A DNA stretch of 64,000 bases from Lumnitzera littorea. Its lineage: Eukaryota; Streptophyta; Magnoliopsida; Myrtales; Combretaceae. Position numbers and translations under genes: made by a program. The notes below the pieces were generated by a model. It did not search any database, was not told the origin of the DNA, and saw nothing but the letters and a program-made list of their open reading frames with translations. The stretch lies in NCBI GenBank assembly GCA_024138015.1, contig JAMXBB010000004.1:74522809-74586808 (forward strand), in the 5' to 3' direction. Of this stretch, positions 45,135-56,970 are shown one piece after another. Position 1 is the stretch's first letter, and each line of letters begins with the position of its first letter.

Positions 45135-48100
45135 AGCAGTAAATGTAAGCATCACTATATAGAAGTAGTAGGGATAGCAGGTTGAAGAGCAAGAGTAGGC
45201 ATAAAAGGGGATTTCATCACTTGGCTATTAAGCCTTGGCACTAGGCATGAAGGGGTCCTGGTGATTAGCATAGTGTTGTATGATTAAGGTCTTAGGTCTC
45301 AGCATTCGACAAATAAGGTTTGGTACCTAGAATTGAACAAAGTAGGGTGTGGTTGAGATGAGCCCTTAAGGAGCTCTTCCACCATTCTCCTGTAAATTGC
45401 GCTTCATCTTATGAAGGCTGATTAGGGAGAATTCTTTTGGTGAGTGACTGAAGGCCTCAGAGAAGTGGATGGGTGAGAGGGTCGGTAGTCAGCAGTCCAT
45501 CAATTCCTTAGGGTTAGTGAAGATTTGCTTACAAATCTTCACTTTCTTCTTCATCGAGTACATAGGGTGTTAGGTTAACAACATTGGAAGTAGTAGATTT
45601 ATCGTATTTGTTGGGTAGCTTAAGCTCATATGCATTGTCGTTGATGCACCAAAGGATCTTAAAAGGCTACAATCTATGCCAATTGTTTAGTAACCTTTTG
45701 GTGCAACTTTTGGAACTCCATGGCACACCACATGCTACAATGACTTTCCCTTTGAATGGCCAAGCTGATAGCCATTTCTAGGCATAAGTTTGAGTTGAGT
45801 CCATAGACGACCTTAAAAGATGATCTTCCTATCAAGCTGTGAGCTGAACAGTTGTAAGCAAATTCAATGAGAGGTAAGCATAGGTCCTAATCATGTAAGT
45901 TCTTCCCAACAGCTATTCGTAAAAGGTTGACAACTATCTTGTTTAAAATTTTAGCCATTCGTCTTTTTGAGGATAGCAAGAAGTATTGTACATAAGCTTT
46001 GTGTTAAGCTTCTTCCATAAGGTTCTCTAGAAGAAGCTAGTGAGCTTCGAGTCATAATCAGATATAATACTTCTAGGCACTCTATGCAACTCCACAATCT
46101 CTTATAAAAAGAGGTTAGCAATAAATAAGGCATCATTAGTCCGGTAATAAGGAACGAAGTGGCTCATCTTGTTGAACTGATTGACCATCGCTATAATAGA
46201 GTCATGTCTTCTCTAGGTTTGAGGTAAGCCAAGCATAAAATCTATGCTTAAGTAGGTCTATGGATGCTCAGGTATAGGTAGAGGTGTGTACTCTCCATAT
46301 AGCTTCTTCTTTCCTTCCCTTCACATACTTATACACCTCGTACCACTAAAGAATTTTGTGCACATCTTTCATCATCCCAAGCAAATAGAAATGTTCTTTC
46401 AACATTTCAATTGTTCTCTTTTTCCTGAAATCGCTGACTAAGCCTCTAGCATGAGCTTCTCGAACAAGTAGTTCTCTAGTTGAACCACTCGGCATACAAA
46501 CTTTCTTGCCCTTTATAAAAAACCCTTAGCTCAAGTATAACCTATCTACAACTCCCCTAACATTGCATTTGGCTACTATAGGGTTAAAATACTAATCATG
46601 CTCATATTAAGCAAGTAGGGTACCAAATCTAAGTACCTTAACTTGCATTGTCATAATGAAAGTATGATGATGAGAAAGAGCATTGACCATAGTGTTTGTA
46701 CTCCCCTTCCTATAACGGATGACATAGCAGAAAGACTCCAAGAATTTGACCCATTTGGCATGACAGTGAGAAAGTTTTTGTTGCCTTCGAAGACGTTTTT
46801 TGAGATTCATAATCTAAGTAGATAATGAATTCTCTTAGCAATAAGTAATGCTGCCAGTTTTATAGTATTCGGATAAGGGCATAGAACTCCTTGTCATATG
46901 TTGAGTAATTAATGGTAGCTCTTTTAAGTTTCTTGTTGACATATGCAATGGGTTGGTGCTCCTACATAAGGATAACACCAATGTCAACTTTAAATACGTC
47001 ACATTCTACCTCAAAAACTTTCTCAAAATCTGGTAGGGCGAGTACTGGAGTTGATGTCAATTTGGACTTTATATCTTCAAAACTCTTTTAAGCTTTCTCC
47101 AACCACTTAAACTCAGAGTTCTTCCTAATTAGGTTGGTTAATGGTGCTGTTATGGTACTAAAGTTTTGAATGAATCTCTAATAGAACGAAGCTAGACCAT
47201 GGAAGCCCTTGACTTCGGCAGCATTAGTTGGCATAGACCATTCAAGAATAACTTTAACTTTCTCATCATCAACTTAGACTCCTTCCTCTAAAAAAACATA
47301 CTTGAGGAATACAACTTCACTTTGGTAGAGTGCACATTTCCTTAAGTTGCCAAATAACCTCTCGGCATAGAGAATGTCAAAAACTAATCTCAAATGCTCA
47401 ACATGGGCGATGGGGTCGACATTGTAAACAAGAATGTCATTAAAATAATCTACAACTCATTTTCCAATCAATGCCCTCAGTACACAATTCATGAGCCGCA
47501 TAAAAGTGCTTAATGCATTCATCAGGCTAAACGGCATCACCAACCACTTGAACAGACCATCCCTTGTTTTGAAAGAAGTTTTCCATTCATCACCGGGCCT
47601 TATTCGTATCTAATGATAGCCACTTTTCAGGACAATTTTTGAAAAGATGCGAGCATTATGTAACTCATCAAGCATGTCATCAAGTCATGGGATTGGGTAT
47701 CAATATTTAATAGTAATTTTATTAATGGCTCGACTGTCAATACATATTCTCCATGATCCATCCTTCTTTGGTACTAATATAGCAGGCATGACACAAGGGC
47801 TCATGCTCTCATATACATATCTACAATCTACCAACTTGTCCACCTATTTCCTTAAATCTGCCACTTTCTCGAGATTAAGCCTATAGGTAGGTCAGTTCGG
47901 CAGTATAGCTCCAAGCTAAAGGTCAATGCAATGTTCAATGCTTCTTAAAGATAGTAAGCCTTTCAACATCTCGACAGGAAATAGGTTAACATACTTCTAT
48001 AGTAGTGTCTGCACCTCGGTAGCTAAGCTTTCAGTTTCTCTTAACTTAAAAAGTTTCCTGACTAAAAGGAGCATACACTCCTTGGCCTAGACTTCATGGG

Positions 48101-48624
48101 CAAATTGTGGTCGAGAAATCACTGAGGACTTCCAATGCAGTGATTCGGTAACCTTCTCTTGCACCTCTTGAACTTCCTTAGGACTCATAGGGGTTAGTAT
48201 AACCTTTTTCCCTTCATTTTGGGACATATAGGTCTTCCTATACGCATTGTGTAATACCCTTAAATCAAATAGCTAGGGTCAGTCGAGTAAGATGTAAGAA
48301 GCACACATAGGGAGGACGTCATACAACACCTCATCCTTATTCGAATCATCAATGGTAATCGGTGCTTTAACTTACTCTGCAATGGGTAAACCTCCCTGCT
48401 TGTTCAACCAATGAATCTTATACGGCTTAGGGTGTAAAAGGGTTGACAACTTCATGGCTTTAACTATTCCTTGCACTATAACATTGGTTCAATTTCCTCC
48501 ATCAATGATTAAGGCGCATAGCTTGCTATTTACTCGGCAATTTGTATGGAAGAGATTCTCTCTCTATGGATTCTCGTTGACCACAAAAGTACTGAGAGAT
48601 CATTGAACAATAAAACAGTGCTTA
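45135..48624 (-). pseudogene. Pol of the minus-strand chromovirus-like Gypsy
   Basis: From high to low coordinates: protease-like part (LCALIIDGGN near 48520), RT from about 47900 (YVYESMSPCVMPAILVPKKD, SWRICIDSRAINKITIKY, FSKIVLKSGYH, DEWKTSFKTRDGLFKWLVMP), YFNDILVY at 47447-47424 where YxDD has become YxND, RNase H with the thumb (PLTNLIRKNSEFKWL, QPIAYVNKKLKRATINYSTYD, ALIRILxNWQHYLL), SHCHAKWVKFLESF, and integrase 46520-45840 (TRELLVREAHARGLVSDF, TYLSIDFMLGLPQT, DSIIAMVNQFNKMSHFVP). The C-terminal piece ends ILWCINDNAYELKLPNKYDK near 45600. RT before integrase defines Gypsy; wording is close to CRM/Reina-like chromoviruses but a chromodomain was not found. Confidence 0.88.
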
Positions 48625-51600
48625 CACTACGTAAAAAAAACTTTAATGTAACAACAAAATTTGTTGCCTTTACTTATAATTTTGTTGCATATAGGTTAAG
48701 GCAATAGAAAAAATGATTATTACTGTAAGTCCTCGTTGCATAAATTATTAAGCAATGAATAAGATGTTTTAGATAATGAAAATTTTCATTGCTTAATTCA
48801 TTGGATATTATAAAGATAAGTATATAAATGCAACAACATTTTTTTGTAATGCAATAGAATTTTCAAGTAAATGTGACGATTTTATGAATATAGAAACAAC
48901 ATTAATTTCTTTTTAGCAACACCTTTGAATATTAAATGTAACATTTAGTTACTCTATGCAATATTTTTTTTTATTGTTGCATATACTAATAAAATGTTCA
49001 CATTTAATAAATAATTTAAATTAATATTTATTTAACTTTTTTTCCCAACTAAATANATAAAATTGTATTTAAAATAATATACTTTGTACCATATGCTATA
49101 ATAATATATATAAACTAGAAATAATATATCTTGTACCATAGAACATAATATTATATATATAATTGTATGTATTATATATTATTATAATATATACACCTTA
49201 TTTTTTTATAATACATAATATCAATGCTTACAAGATCTATATTATTTCTTTTAACTATTATACATATTGCATAGTATGTAATAAAATATTTTATTTATGT
49301 ACATATACTATACATATAAAATATCTACATAATTTGATATGTGTTACATAATGTTCAATAAAATATATGAAAGTATATAATTTATCTACATATATCATAT
49401 ATTATATCATATTACACTACAATGTACACTTAATATACTATGTAGAAATTATTATATATAAGGATGGGCGTAGTTCGGTTCTGTTCGGTTCGATTTGATA
49501 CAATTCTCCCTCTTTATTGAACTAAATCTAATATAATGATTTGGCTTTTTTCACAAGTTAAATCTAACCATATAGTTCAATTTATGGTTCGGTTCAATTC
49601 ATGGTTCAAACTGTTTGTGTTAATTTTTTACTAAACATTTTTTATCGCCAATAAATATAAAATTTTAAATGAAATTCACTTAACTTAATCTTAATAATTA
49701 ACAAAAAATTAAGATAAAGAATAAAAAGATATGAATTTTTTTTTGAAATTTATAAAAATTGATGGAAAAAAATATAAAAAAGTAGAAAATAATTACATGA
49801 ATTTTTTTTATTTAACTAAATAGTTCGGTTCGGTTAAAAAAGATATGGTTTGGTTTGCTTCCTTAAACTAAATTGTGAACCATTTATATATAACCAAGCT
49901 AAATTGTAAACTAAACGATTTGCAAAAAGATTGATTTTTCAATTTAGTTTAGTTTAGTTTTTGATTCAATTGGCAGTTCATGGTTTTTTTGCATAGCCTT
50001 AATTATACGTATAAATAAATGTTAATAAAGATTTAATTTAAAATCATTTCTGTTACATTCTTATCAAACTTCAATGTAAATCAATCCATTATTGTTTATT
50101 GATTTAATAGATTCTAATAAAGATTTAATTTAAAATGAATAAAATCAGATCTAATATAAGAGAGAAAATTTGAGGTTTATCTCTTAATAGGATTCGAGCT
50201 AACATGTGCTTATCTATAACCAATTTTATCGATTTAAATATTATTTTATAAGTAAATCATAAGGATCTCATATGCATAATTTAGTTTGTTTGATTATATT
50301 AGAATTGAATTGATATTATGTTATCATACAAATAAAAGAGTTATATCTTTTAATCACAATGGTCATGTTTTCCATATTATATTTTTAGCATATTGGCATA
50401 TTTTTTTTATAAAAATCGTATCATGATTGCATTGTTTTATCAACAAAAGCTTCTTTTTTCTATACAAACATCATATTTTTCATCATAAGAGCATTTTCCT
50501 TTCAAAAAATTAAAAAGCATACTTTTACCATAAATTTGCATTTTTTTTGTAAAAATTGTCCTTTCTACATGTTACATTATAAAAATCATATTTTTAATGA
50601 AAATTTCTTTTTTTTTTTTATATTTTTAGGTTTTCCATAAATATAAAATTGTGTCATTTAGCAAAAGGTACATTTTTAGTGATTTTATATATTTTGTCTC
50701 ATTTTTTTTAATTTTTATTTTTTTTATTTTCAGGTATTTAGGGCTTTTTAACTATAAGATGACATTTTTAGTATTGCTTGCATTTTTCTAGCATTTAAAG
50801 AATTTTTGCTAATTTTACTATATTTTTCTAGAGAAAATTTTAGCATATGGGTTTTTATGAAAAAAGGAATAATGAATATTGTATCACTTACTTGTTTTTT
50901 CTTTTTAATAATAAAAACATCTTTCAATTGGTGTTTCTAAAAACTAGGGTTTATTTAGGGTTTTCTAATAATTGGTAATAAAATTTTTTGTTCTTCGAGA
51001 TTTTTCCTTCAAAAAATAAAAATATTAAATATATAAACTTGGCCAATTTTTGTTAATAAAAGTGATTAACATACTAATGTTTCTATAAAATAAAATCATT
51101 TTTATTTGTTGATTGATATTTCCTTTTATTTTTGAAAAATAAGGGAATTTTCAAGTAATTTTTCTAATTATTTATTTAAAAAATTTCATATCATAACCAT
51201 TTATGATTTTAATAGGTCTTTGGACTTAAGGGAAAAAAAATGTTTACCTTTGTACATAGTTTTTCTCAAGTTGCTATCTTTTGAAAACGTAAACTTTCCT
51301 TGTTTTACAAACAAAAATAACTTTTCTTGTTTATGCCTTTTTCATAATAATTATTTGTAGATTTAATATATGAAGAAAATTTGGGTTTGACAATTATATT
51401 ATATTTTATTGTAGTGGAAACCTTTATTTAGGCAATACTTTAGTTAATTGCTGCTTATAATAATCGAAATTGTAGTTACTTAAATTAGTTGCTATGTTGA
51501 GGCAACAACAATTTCATGAGTATTGCATACTTTATTAATATGAGCATCAATTTCAAAATGGTTGCCAAAGGTTGATAACTAAGGCAATGACTTATAAAAC

Positions 51601-51824
51601 TTGTTGCCTTTTTTAAAACAATTATTAGTAACATAACATATTTGTTACCATGTTGTTACATTAAGTTTATGATAGCAACATATTTTACATTGTTACTTAA
51701 AAGTGTTGCCTTCAAGTAATTTCATTAGTAACATTTAAATATTTCATTGCTAATAAATTGTATAGGTAACACAACTTTAAGGTGTTGCAAAATTAATGTT
51801 GCCTTAGACCTTTTTGATGTAGTG
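48625..51824. mobile_element. CACTA-like non-autonomous element, 3.2 kb
   Basis: Starts CACTACGTAAAAAAAACTTT and ends TTTTTGATGTAGTG, inverted termini CACTAC(G/A)T(A/C)AAAAA. Both subterminal regions carry many GTTGCCTT, GTTGCAT and GTAACA words in both orientations, the scattered subterminal repeats expected of CACTA elements. No transposase frame. The 3-bp flanks are TTA and TCG, so the target duplication is not conserved. It separates gag from pol of the minus-strand Gypsy. One ambiguous base (N) is at 49056. Confidence 0.75.
49459..50001. mobile_element. hAT-like MITE nested in the CACTA-like element
   Basis: 543 bp with ends TAAGGATGGGCG and, inward from the right, TAAGGCTATGCA. Flanks are ATTATATA (49451-49458) and ATTATACG (50002-50009), six of eight alike. 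Inside are GTTCGGTTC on the left and GAACCATTTATATA/CAGTTCATGG on the right, giving partial self-complementarity. Non-coding. Confidence 0.65.
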
Positions 51825-52960
51825 TCGAATGTTGCTTCAAGAGGTTTTAGGGCATCAGGGTCCTCTTGAAACTCTTTTAGCACTTAGCTAACTCCCACTT
51901 CCTTCTCTCCTTTACTAGCACTCTCCACTTCGAATTGAGGTATGTCTCTCTTAATGGTCATAACACATCGATTCGAACATTGACTAACCACATATTCATA
52001 ACTGAGGCATTTAAAGAATTTGATATCTCGGGTTATCCTTCTTGAGCTCTAACCTTAGTCTCTTTGGACCTTAAGTTCCTCGACCTTGCCCTTAACTAAT
52101 CCCTCTTTAGGTTAGCTCGACACTTGCCCTTAACGGTCCACCTTAGAACTATTCGGTGCTCAGCCATATTTTGATCAACTCAGAATGCCACTTTGGCTCG
52201 GCAGTCCGGGTCAACTAATCTGGCTCCGCCTTTACCTCTCAACCCTATGTACCAATCGGATGGCCTCATTTAGACTTCCAAGTCTCTACAACTCCACAAT
52301 ATGACCAATCTTCGTCTTGAGCCTAAAAATGAATCGAGCCATAGTTCGGGTTTTGGGTTCTTTGACATCACATTGGATCATCAGCAATTAGAATTTCCAT
52401 ATATACTCATCTATTGACTTGTTACCTTGTTTTAAATCCTAGAGGCATCAGAAGATGTCTTGTTCATAGTATTTGGGTACGAACCTATTTCTCATAACTC
52501 TCTTCATATCATTCCATGTTCGAATCTTACGTCGTGCTCTCTAGCATACGGTCTGAAACTTTTTCCACCACATTACTATATATCCAAAAAATTCTAGTGT
52601 AGCTACCTTAATATGAACAACATCCTCATAGTCATAAAAATCAAATATCTTTTTGATCTTTTCCTCTTAGTCTAAGTAGTCATTAGCATTACTAGACCTA
52701 CTAAAGCTTGGAAGATGTACTTTGAGATGTTCGACTCTTCGTGCCATCCTCAAGTCACGCGCCTCAATAACATTATATTGTTCCTCCTCATCATACTCCT
52801 CAACTTTGTCCAGCTTGAGTCTTCATCTCGCAATCCCATCGGTACGTCAAGGTGGAGCTTCATTCACATGAATTAGCTTTAGAGCTCGCTACTCATTCAT
52901 TTCATAAGAGAATCTTAGTCGTCATGAGTGCGACCTATGCTATTTGAAAAAACTTTGTAT
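51825..52960 (-). pseudogene. Gag of the minus-strand chromovirus-like Gypsy
   Basis: Reads from about 52960 downward: RALKLIHVNEAPP, LDKVEEYDEEEQYNVIEARD, VHLPSFSRSSNANDYLD, ATLEFFGYIVMWWKKFQ, IRTWNDMKRVMRNRFVPKYY, LKQGNKSIDEYIWKF. This is ordinary Gypsy Gag. The zinc knuckle near 52030-51985 is damaged: FFKCLSYEYVVSQC, with the first Cys and the His replaced. The N-terminus and 5' LTR expected above 53000 are absent. Pol continues beyond the CACTA-like insertion. Confidence 0.85.
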
Positions 52961-53329
52961 AAAATGCAATACCTGTGCTCCCAAAATTAGGTCAGGATAT
53001 TAAAATAAAATATAGGTTTGCTAACCTCTAGGTAGTGTAGAGTTAATATTTGTTCATTAACTATTTTAGGTTGGAACTATATCATTTAGTCCATTTACCA
53101 TCTTAGCTAAAACCACAATTTAGTGCTCTTACTATTTGAGCAGTCCATTAACTGTTATTAGGATGGGACTTAATCAAAAGAATTGCATAAATAAATACTT
53201 CTTTTAGTAAAAATAATCTACTAACTTTGGTTGAAACTAAATTTCATTGAAATGTTATTACATTACATAGTACCCAAATAGTAGTATGGGTAAGAAAAAA
53301 TATAATGGAGCATCAACCATTTACTAAGA
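52961..53329. other. Unassigned spacer between two Gypsy relics
   Basis: AT-rich, with GTTCATTAACTATTTTAG near 53050 echoed by CCATTAACTGTTATTAGG near 53150. No gene or clear element end. Confidence 0.45.
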
Positions 53330-54330
53330 GGAATTACTCAAAATATAGCTTCAAATTGTCGACATTCCAAGCCTTAGGGATGATTTGCCCATCCAATCTT
53401 TTTAGTCTATAAGGGCCATTTCCAATAACTCCACAAACTTTAACTAGATCTTCTTGGTTCATAGTAAGCTTCTTGTAGTTGTTTCACAGTCTTATTACTT
53501 CCAATTTGTTGTACACCAGGTGTTTAGGTTGAAAAACCATATGCTTTATTTTTTTATTGTAATATCATGCCACCCAATGTTGATATGCCGTAATTCTAAC
53601 TCTTAGGTAGGATAGCTTAGCCCCAAAAGCTAAGTTAAATGGAGCTTCTTCCAAGACATTCTTTAGTGCTCCTATATCCCAACAAAAGAGAAGCAAGCTT
53701 GTCAACTCACTTTCTCTTAGCCAGATCTCTCTCCTTTTCAAACTGTAGAGAATTGTCTTAGTCATAGCTTTGACTAGCCATTCGATTACGAGTGTGCAAC
53801 TGATGTTTAGTGAAGTCAAATTCCATATTTCTCACAAAATGCTCAAAACTTGCCATTATCGAATTATAGGCTCTTATAAGTGATAATCATGTAGAGAACT
53901 CCAAATCTTGATAGGATAAAGTTAAGTACAAAAGACCCTACTTTCTACTTAGTAATCTTTGCTATTGTAGTTATTAAAATCATGAGTCAACTATTTAATT
54001 ATTTGAGTTTATTATTATGTGATGTTTTTCTTAGTTGAAACAAATGTAAAATTGTTTAGGTATAGACTTTTGGTAGAATTGTGAATTTTGATATATGTTT
54101 CCACAAGCTTACGGTTTTACTGGTTTTTTACATTTCTATTGATTTTACACATTCAAAATAACAATAGAATAATAATTTTAACAACCTTGTTTACCACAAC
54201 TTTTGCTTTTGCCCCTTTTATAAAATAATCAATTGCTACTAAAATATACTATCATTTTCAAGTGACATTTGGAAAGGATCAAAGGATATCCAACCCCTAT
54301 TGACCAAATGACCACATATTGGTTAGAGGT
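53330..54330 (-). pseudogene. Tat-type Gypsy integrase fragment
   Basis: On the minus strand from 54330: GLDILGPF-like WISFDPFQMSL, VAIDYFIKGAKAK, then after about 250 bp of unrelated AT-rich DNA (about 53935-54185) the frame resumes with LNFILSRFGVLYMIITY, FCEKYGI, TSVAHS and the open piece 53819-53565 (WDIGALKNVLEEAPFNLAFG). It ends near 53350 with the C-terminal domain. Wording matches the integrase of the 31818-41635 element but it is a separate copy, opposite in orientation and lacking all other domains. Confidence 0.78.
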
Positions 54331-55189
54331 TAAAGCTTATTGGATGGAATTTGATCAATTACATAATCTCAAATGATTTTCTTAGGTTAGTGGAATGAAT
54401 AAATGGAAACCACAAATCATTCATAATCTATCTAAAAATAAAAAGTTAATAAGATAAAGCAATTATATTAAAATTTGTGTGATCATGGATACTATTAGAG
54501 AGAAGGGAAATGAAAAAACCATGATAGATGCAATTTTTCCATGCTAACACATAAGGTATTTACAAATGACAAAATTGGTATCTAAAGTTGACTAGTCTTA
54601 ACCTTATTTGTCATAACCTAAAGGGTAGTTAAGTTGTGATAGAATTACTATATATTATGGGAATATCCGAGACCAACACCACTATTGATCAAGAACCTTC
54701 ATTGTACTACACAAAGCATCAACACAACCTTAGCATCTACTAGAGAGACTAGTATAAAGTAATATGAAGGCATATAACTAAAAGTTCAACACATAATATT
54801 AAATAACATAAAGAGTGGAGTAAATAGTTTCCCCTAGTTAAGTCTCGCAAACCATAATAAAGAAACTAGTAGTCTAAATTGCTACAAATTCTTAAGAAAT
54901 ATAAAAGGTGGTACTAGAGAGTCCAAACATAATATAAATGTCCACTCGTGCTCTCATCTTCCCTCTGACCATCCTAAAGTTTCTAATATTAACCTTAGGC
55001 ATCCTACATACTAGCTTTGGCCATAAGTCATGTTGCAACAATAAACTATAAGGAGTTATGCGACAATTGCTTAGTGAGTAACTTTCCTATCTAACCAACA
55101 AACAATTTTTAAGCAAGTTATTTAAATATGCATATGCAATGCAAGTAAGCATATGTGATGGGTGGTCGAAACAAACACTAAAGATTTTT
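54331..55189. other. Unassigned sequence, possible LTR flank
   Basis: No reading frame recognised. AT-rich with no clear inverted termini or second copy in the window. Confidence 0.4.
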
Positions 55190-56560
55190 AAACACAAATT
55201 TTATAAATGGAAATCTTTGAAACCATGTAAAACCCTTAACTGACTAGTGTGCCAAATCATCTGTAGGAATAATTCTAGTGAGTATTCACTAGGTCATTTC
55301 CTCAAGGAAAAGGACTAGAGCTAAGTATTAAACATAACTTGCTACTCTAATCTAGGCAAAGCAATTAAGTTTTGATACTTATATAATTACAACTATGAAC
55401 TAACATATTTGTACTAAACAAAGGATTCCAACTCTCAAGATAAATATGATCATGAACCAAACACATGAATCATCAATTTGTGCAATAGTTGTGCTATTCC
55501 TCTAACTCACATTGCAAGTGAATCATTAATCGATAAATGCAACAAACGTAAGTTGAATTAGAATGTGTCAAGTCTTAATCTACACTAGCTAGTTACACAA
55601 ATGAATAGAATCAATGTTTCAAGACAAAAATCCCATTCTACAAGCATTCCTACAAATGAAACACTTGCTTGATAACTAAAATCAACAAGCCATTCACAAT
55701 ACATAGAAATAACACAACAACCAAATAACAATCCACAAAAGATTCATAATCTCATTAAGTATAGCAAGAATATGGAGGTAAACAACATCGAAAACACAAG
55801 AAATCTAGTAAAGAGAGAAAACACCTTGAACAAGAGTAATCCTTAGCTTTAATCCGCGTTTAATTGATGTTTCTTTAACATTCCTAAGTTATAATCCATA
55901 AAAAAAAAAAACCTAAATCTAACCTAAAAGTACCTTACACTACGAATCCTTATGCTAAGAAGAAGAAAGGAACAATAAAGAACGAAATGCAACCTCATTT
56001 TCGTAAGCTATAGAATGCAACTTTTTGTAATAGTAACCTACTAATCGATTGGTAGCAACATCTACCAACCGATTGGTAGGTGTAAAATCCTCAAACACTG
56101 CATTTCTTTCTTACTAAACCTAGGGCTTGCATTACCGATTGATCAGTAAAAGGAATACTAATTGATTAGTGCTTACTCCAAACCTCTCTTTACATTCGAT
56201 TGGTAGTTAGGCTGATACACACTTAACACTCAAGAGTACACCAATCGATTGGTAATATGTCTACTGGTCGATTGTTTGGCTAAATTTTTGCATTCTTCAG
56301 CCTCTTAATTGAATGATGGGGCCAGCAAAACCATGGTAGCCTTGTATACTTACATGTATGATGTAAAACTGATTAAATTCCTTAAAAATAAATCATCTAT
56401 CATGCACTTTTGATAATTTTGCACAAATTGATCCATTTTGTATAGAAACTCCAATTTTTTGTAAAACTAACATGTTTTTACTAAATTTATGCACAAATGC
56501 GAGTTTTAAGGTTAGAATAATCACATATTTTGAGTTGTAATCAACATTGAATGTACACAT
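55190..56560 (-). repeat. LTR-like non-coding block with CAATCGATTGG palindromes
   Basis: Organisation on the minus strand resembles the solo LTR at 10048-11263: a palindrome-rich GC-richer section (56035-56280), then a pyrimidine-rich leader, then a phrase with GAATACTCACTAGAATTATTCC near 55290. Boundaries are approximate and no partner copy was found, so solo LTR status is a guess. Confidence 0.45.
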
Positions 56561-56970
56561 CATATATAGTTTGCTGGCAATTGTTTAAAGCATGGTTTTA
56601 TGCCTACTATTGCTTGGGTTAGGAAGTATTTATGCACGTCAGGACTAAGGTCTCTATTTCTATCATTTGATCAAATATCATCTTCTCTTGGTAGACCCAA
56701 AGCAACTAACATGACTCGGCCTCAAGTAGAGGACAATACCCCCTAAAGCTAAGTAGATCCTAAAGGTCATGACAAGAACATATAATATGAGTACATTGTA
56801 TGATACAATAATAACATAACATAAATACAGATCTAATGTACATGATCTCCCACTTCCCTCCATAGCGTTGACACCCTTTTTATATTAATGAATAATCATG
56901 AAATGCATGACCAGTCCATATTAAAGTTGAACAATTATTATTTCGGTTCTCATAGCCTTATTTACTAATG
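56561..56970. other. Unassigned spacer
   Basis: No gene or element end seen apart from the TGTAACAACC at 56971 taken as the next LTR boundary. Confidence 0.4.

Noticed and set aside
42306..52960. A simple internal inversion of one Gypsy element
   Set aside because: About 150 bp of gag is present on both sides of the supposed breakpoint, so two copies are needed.
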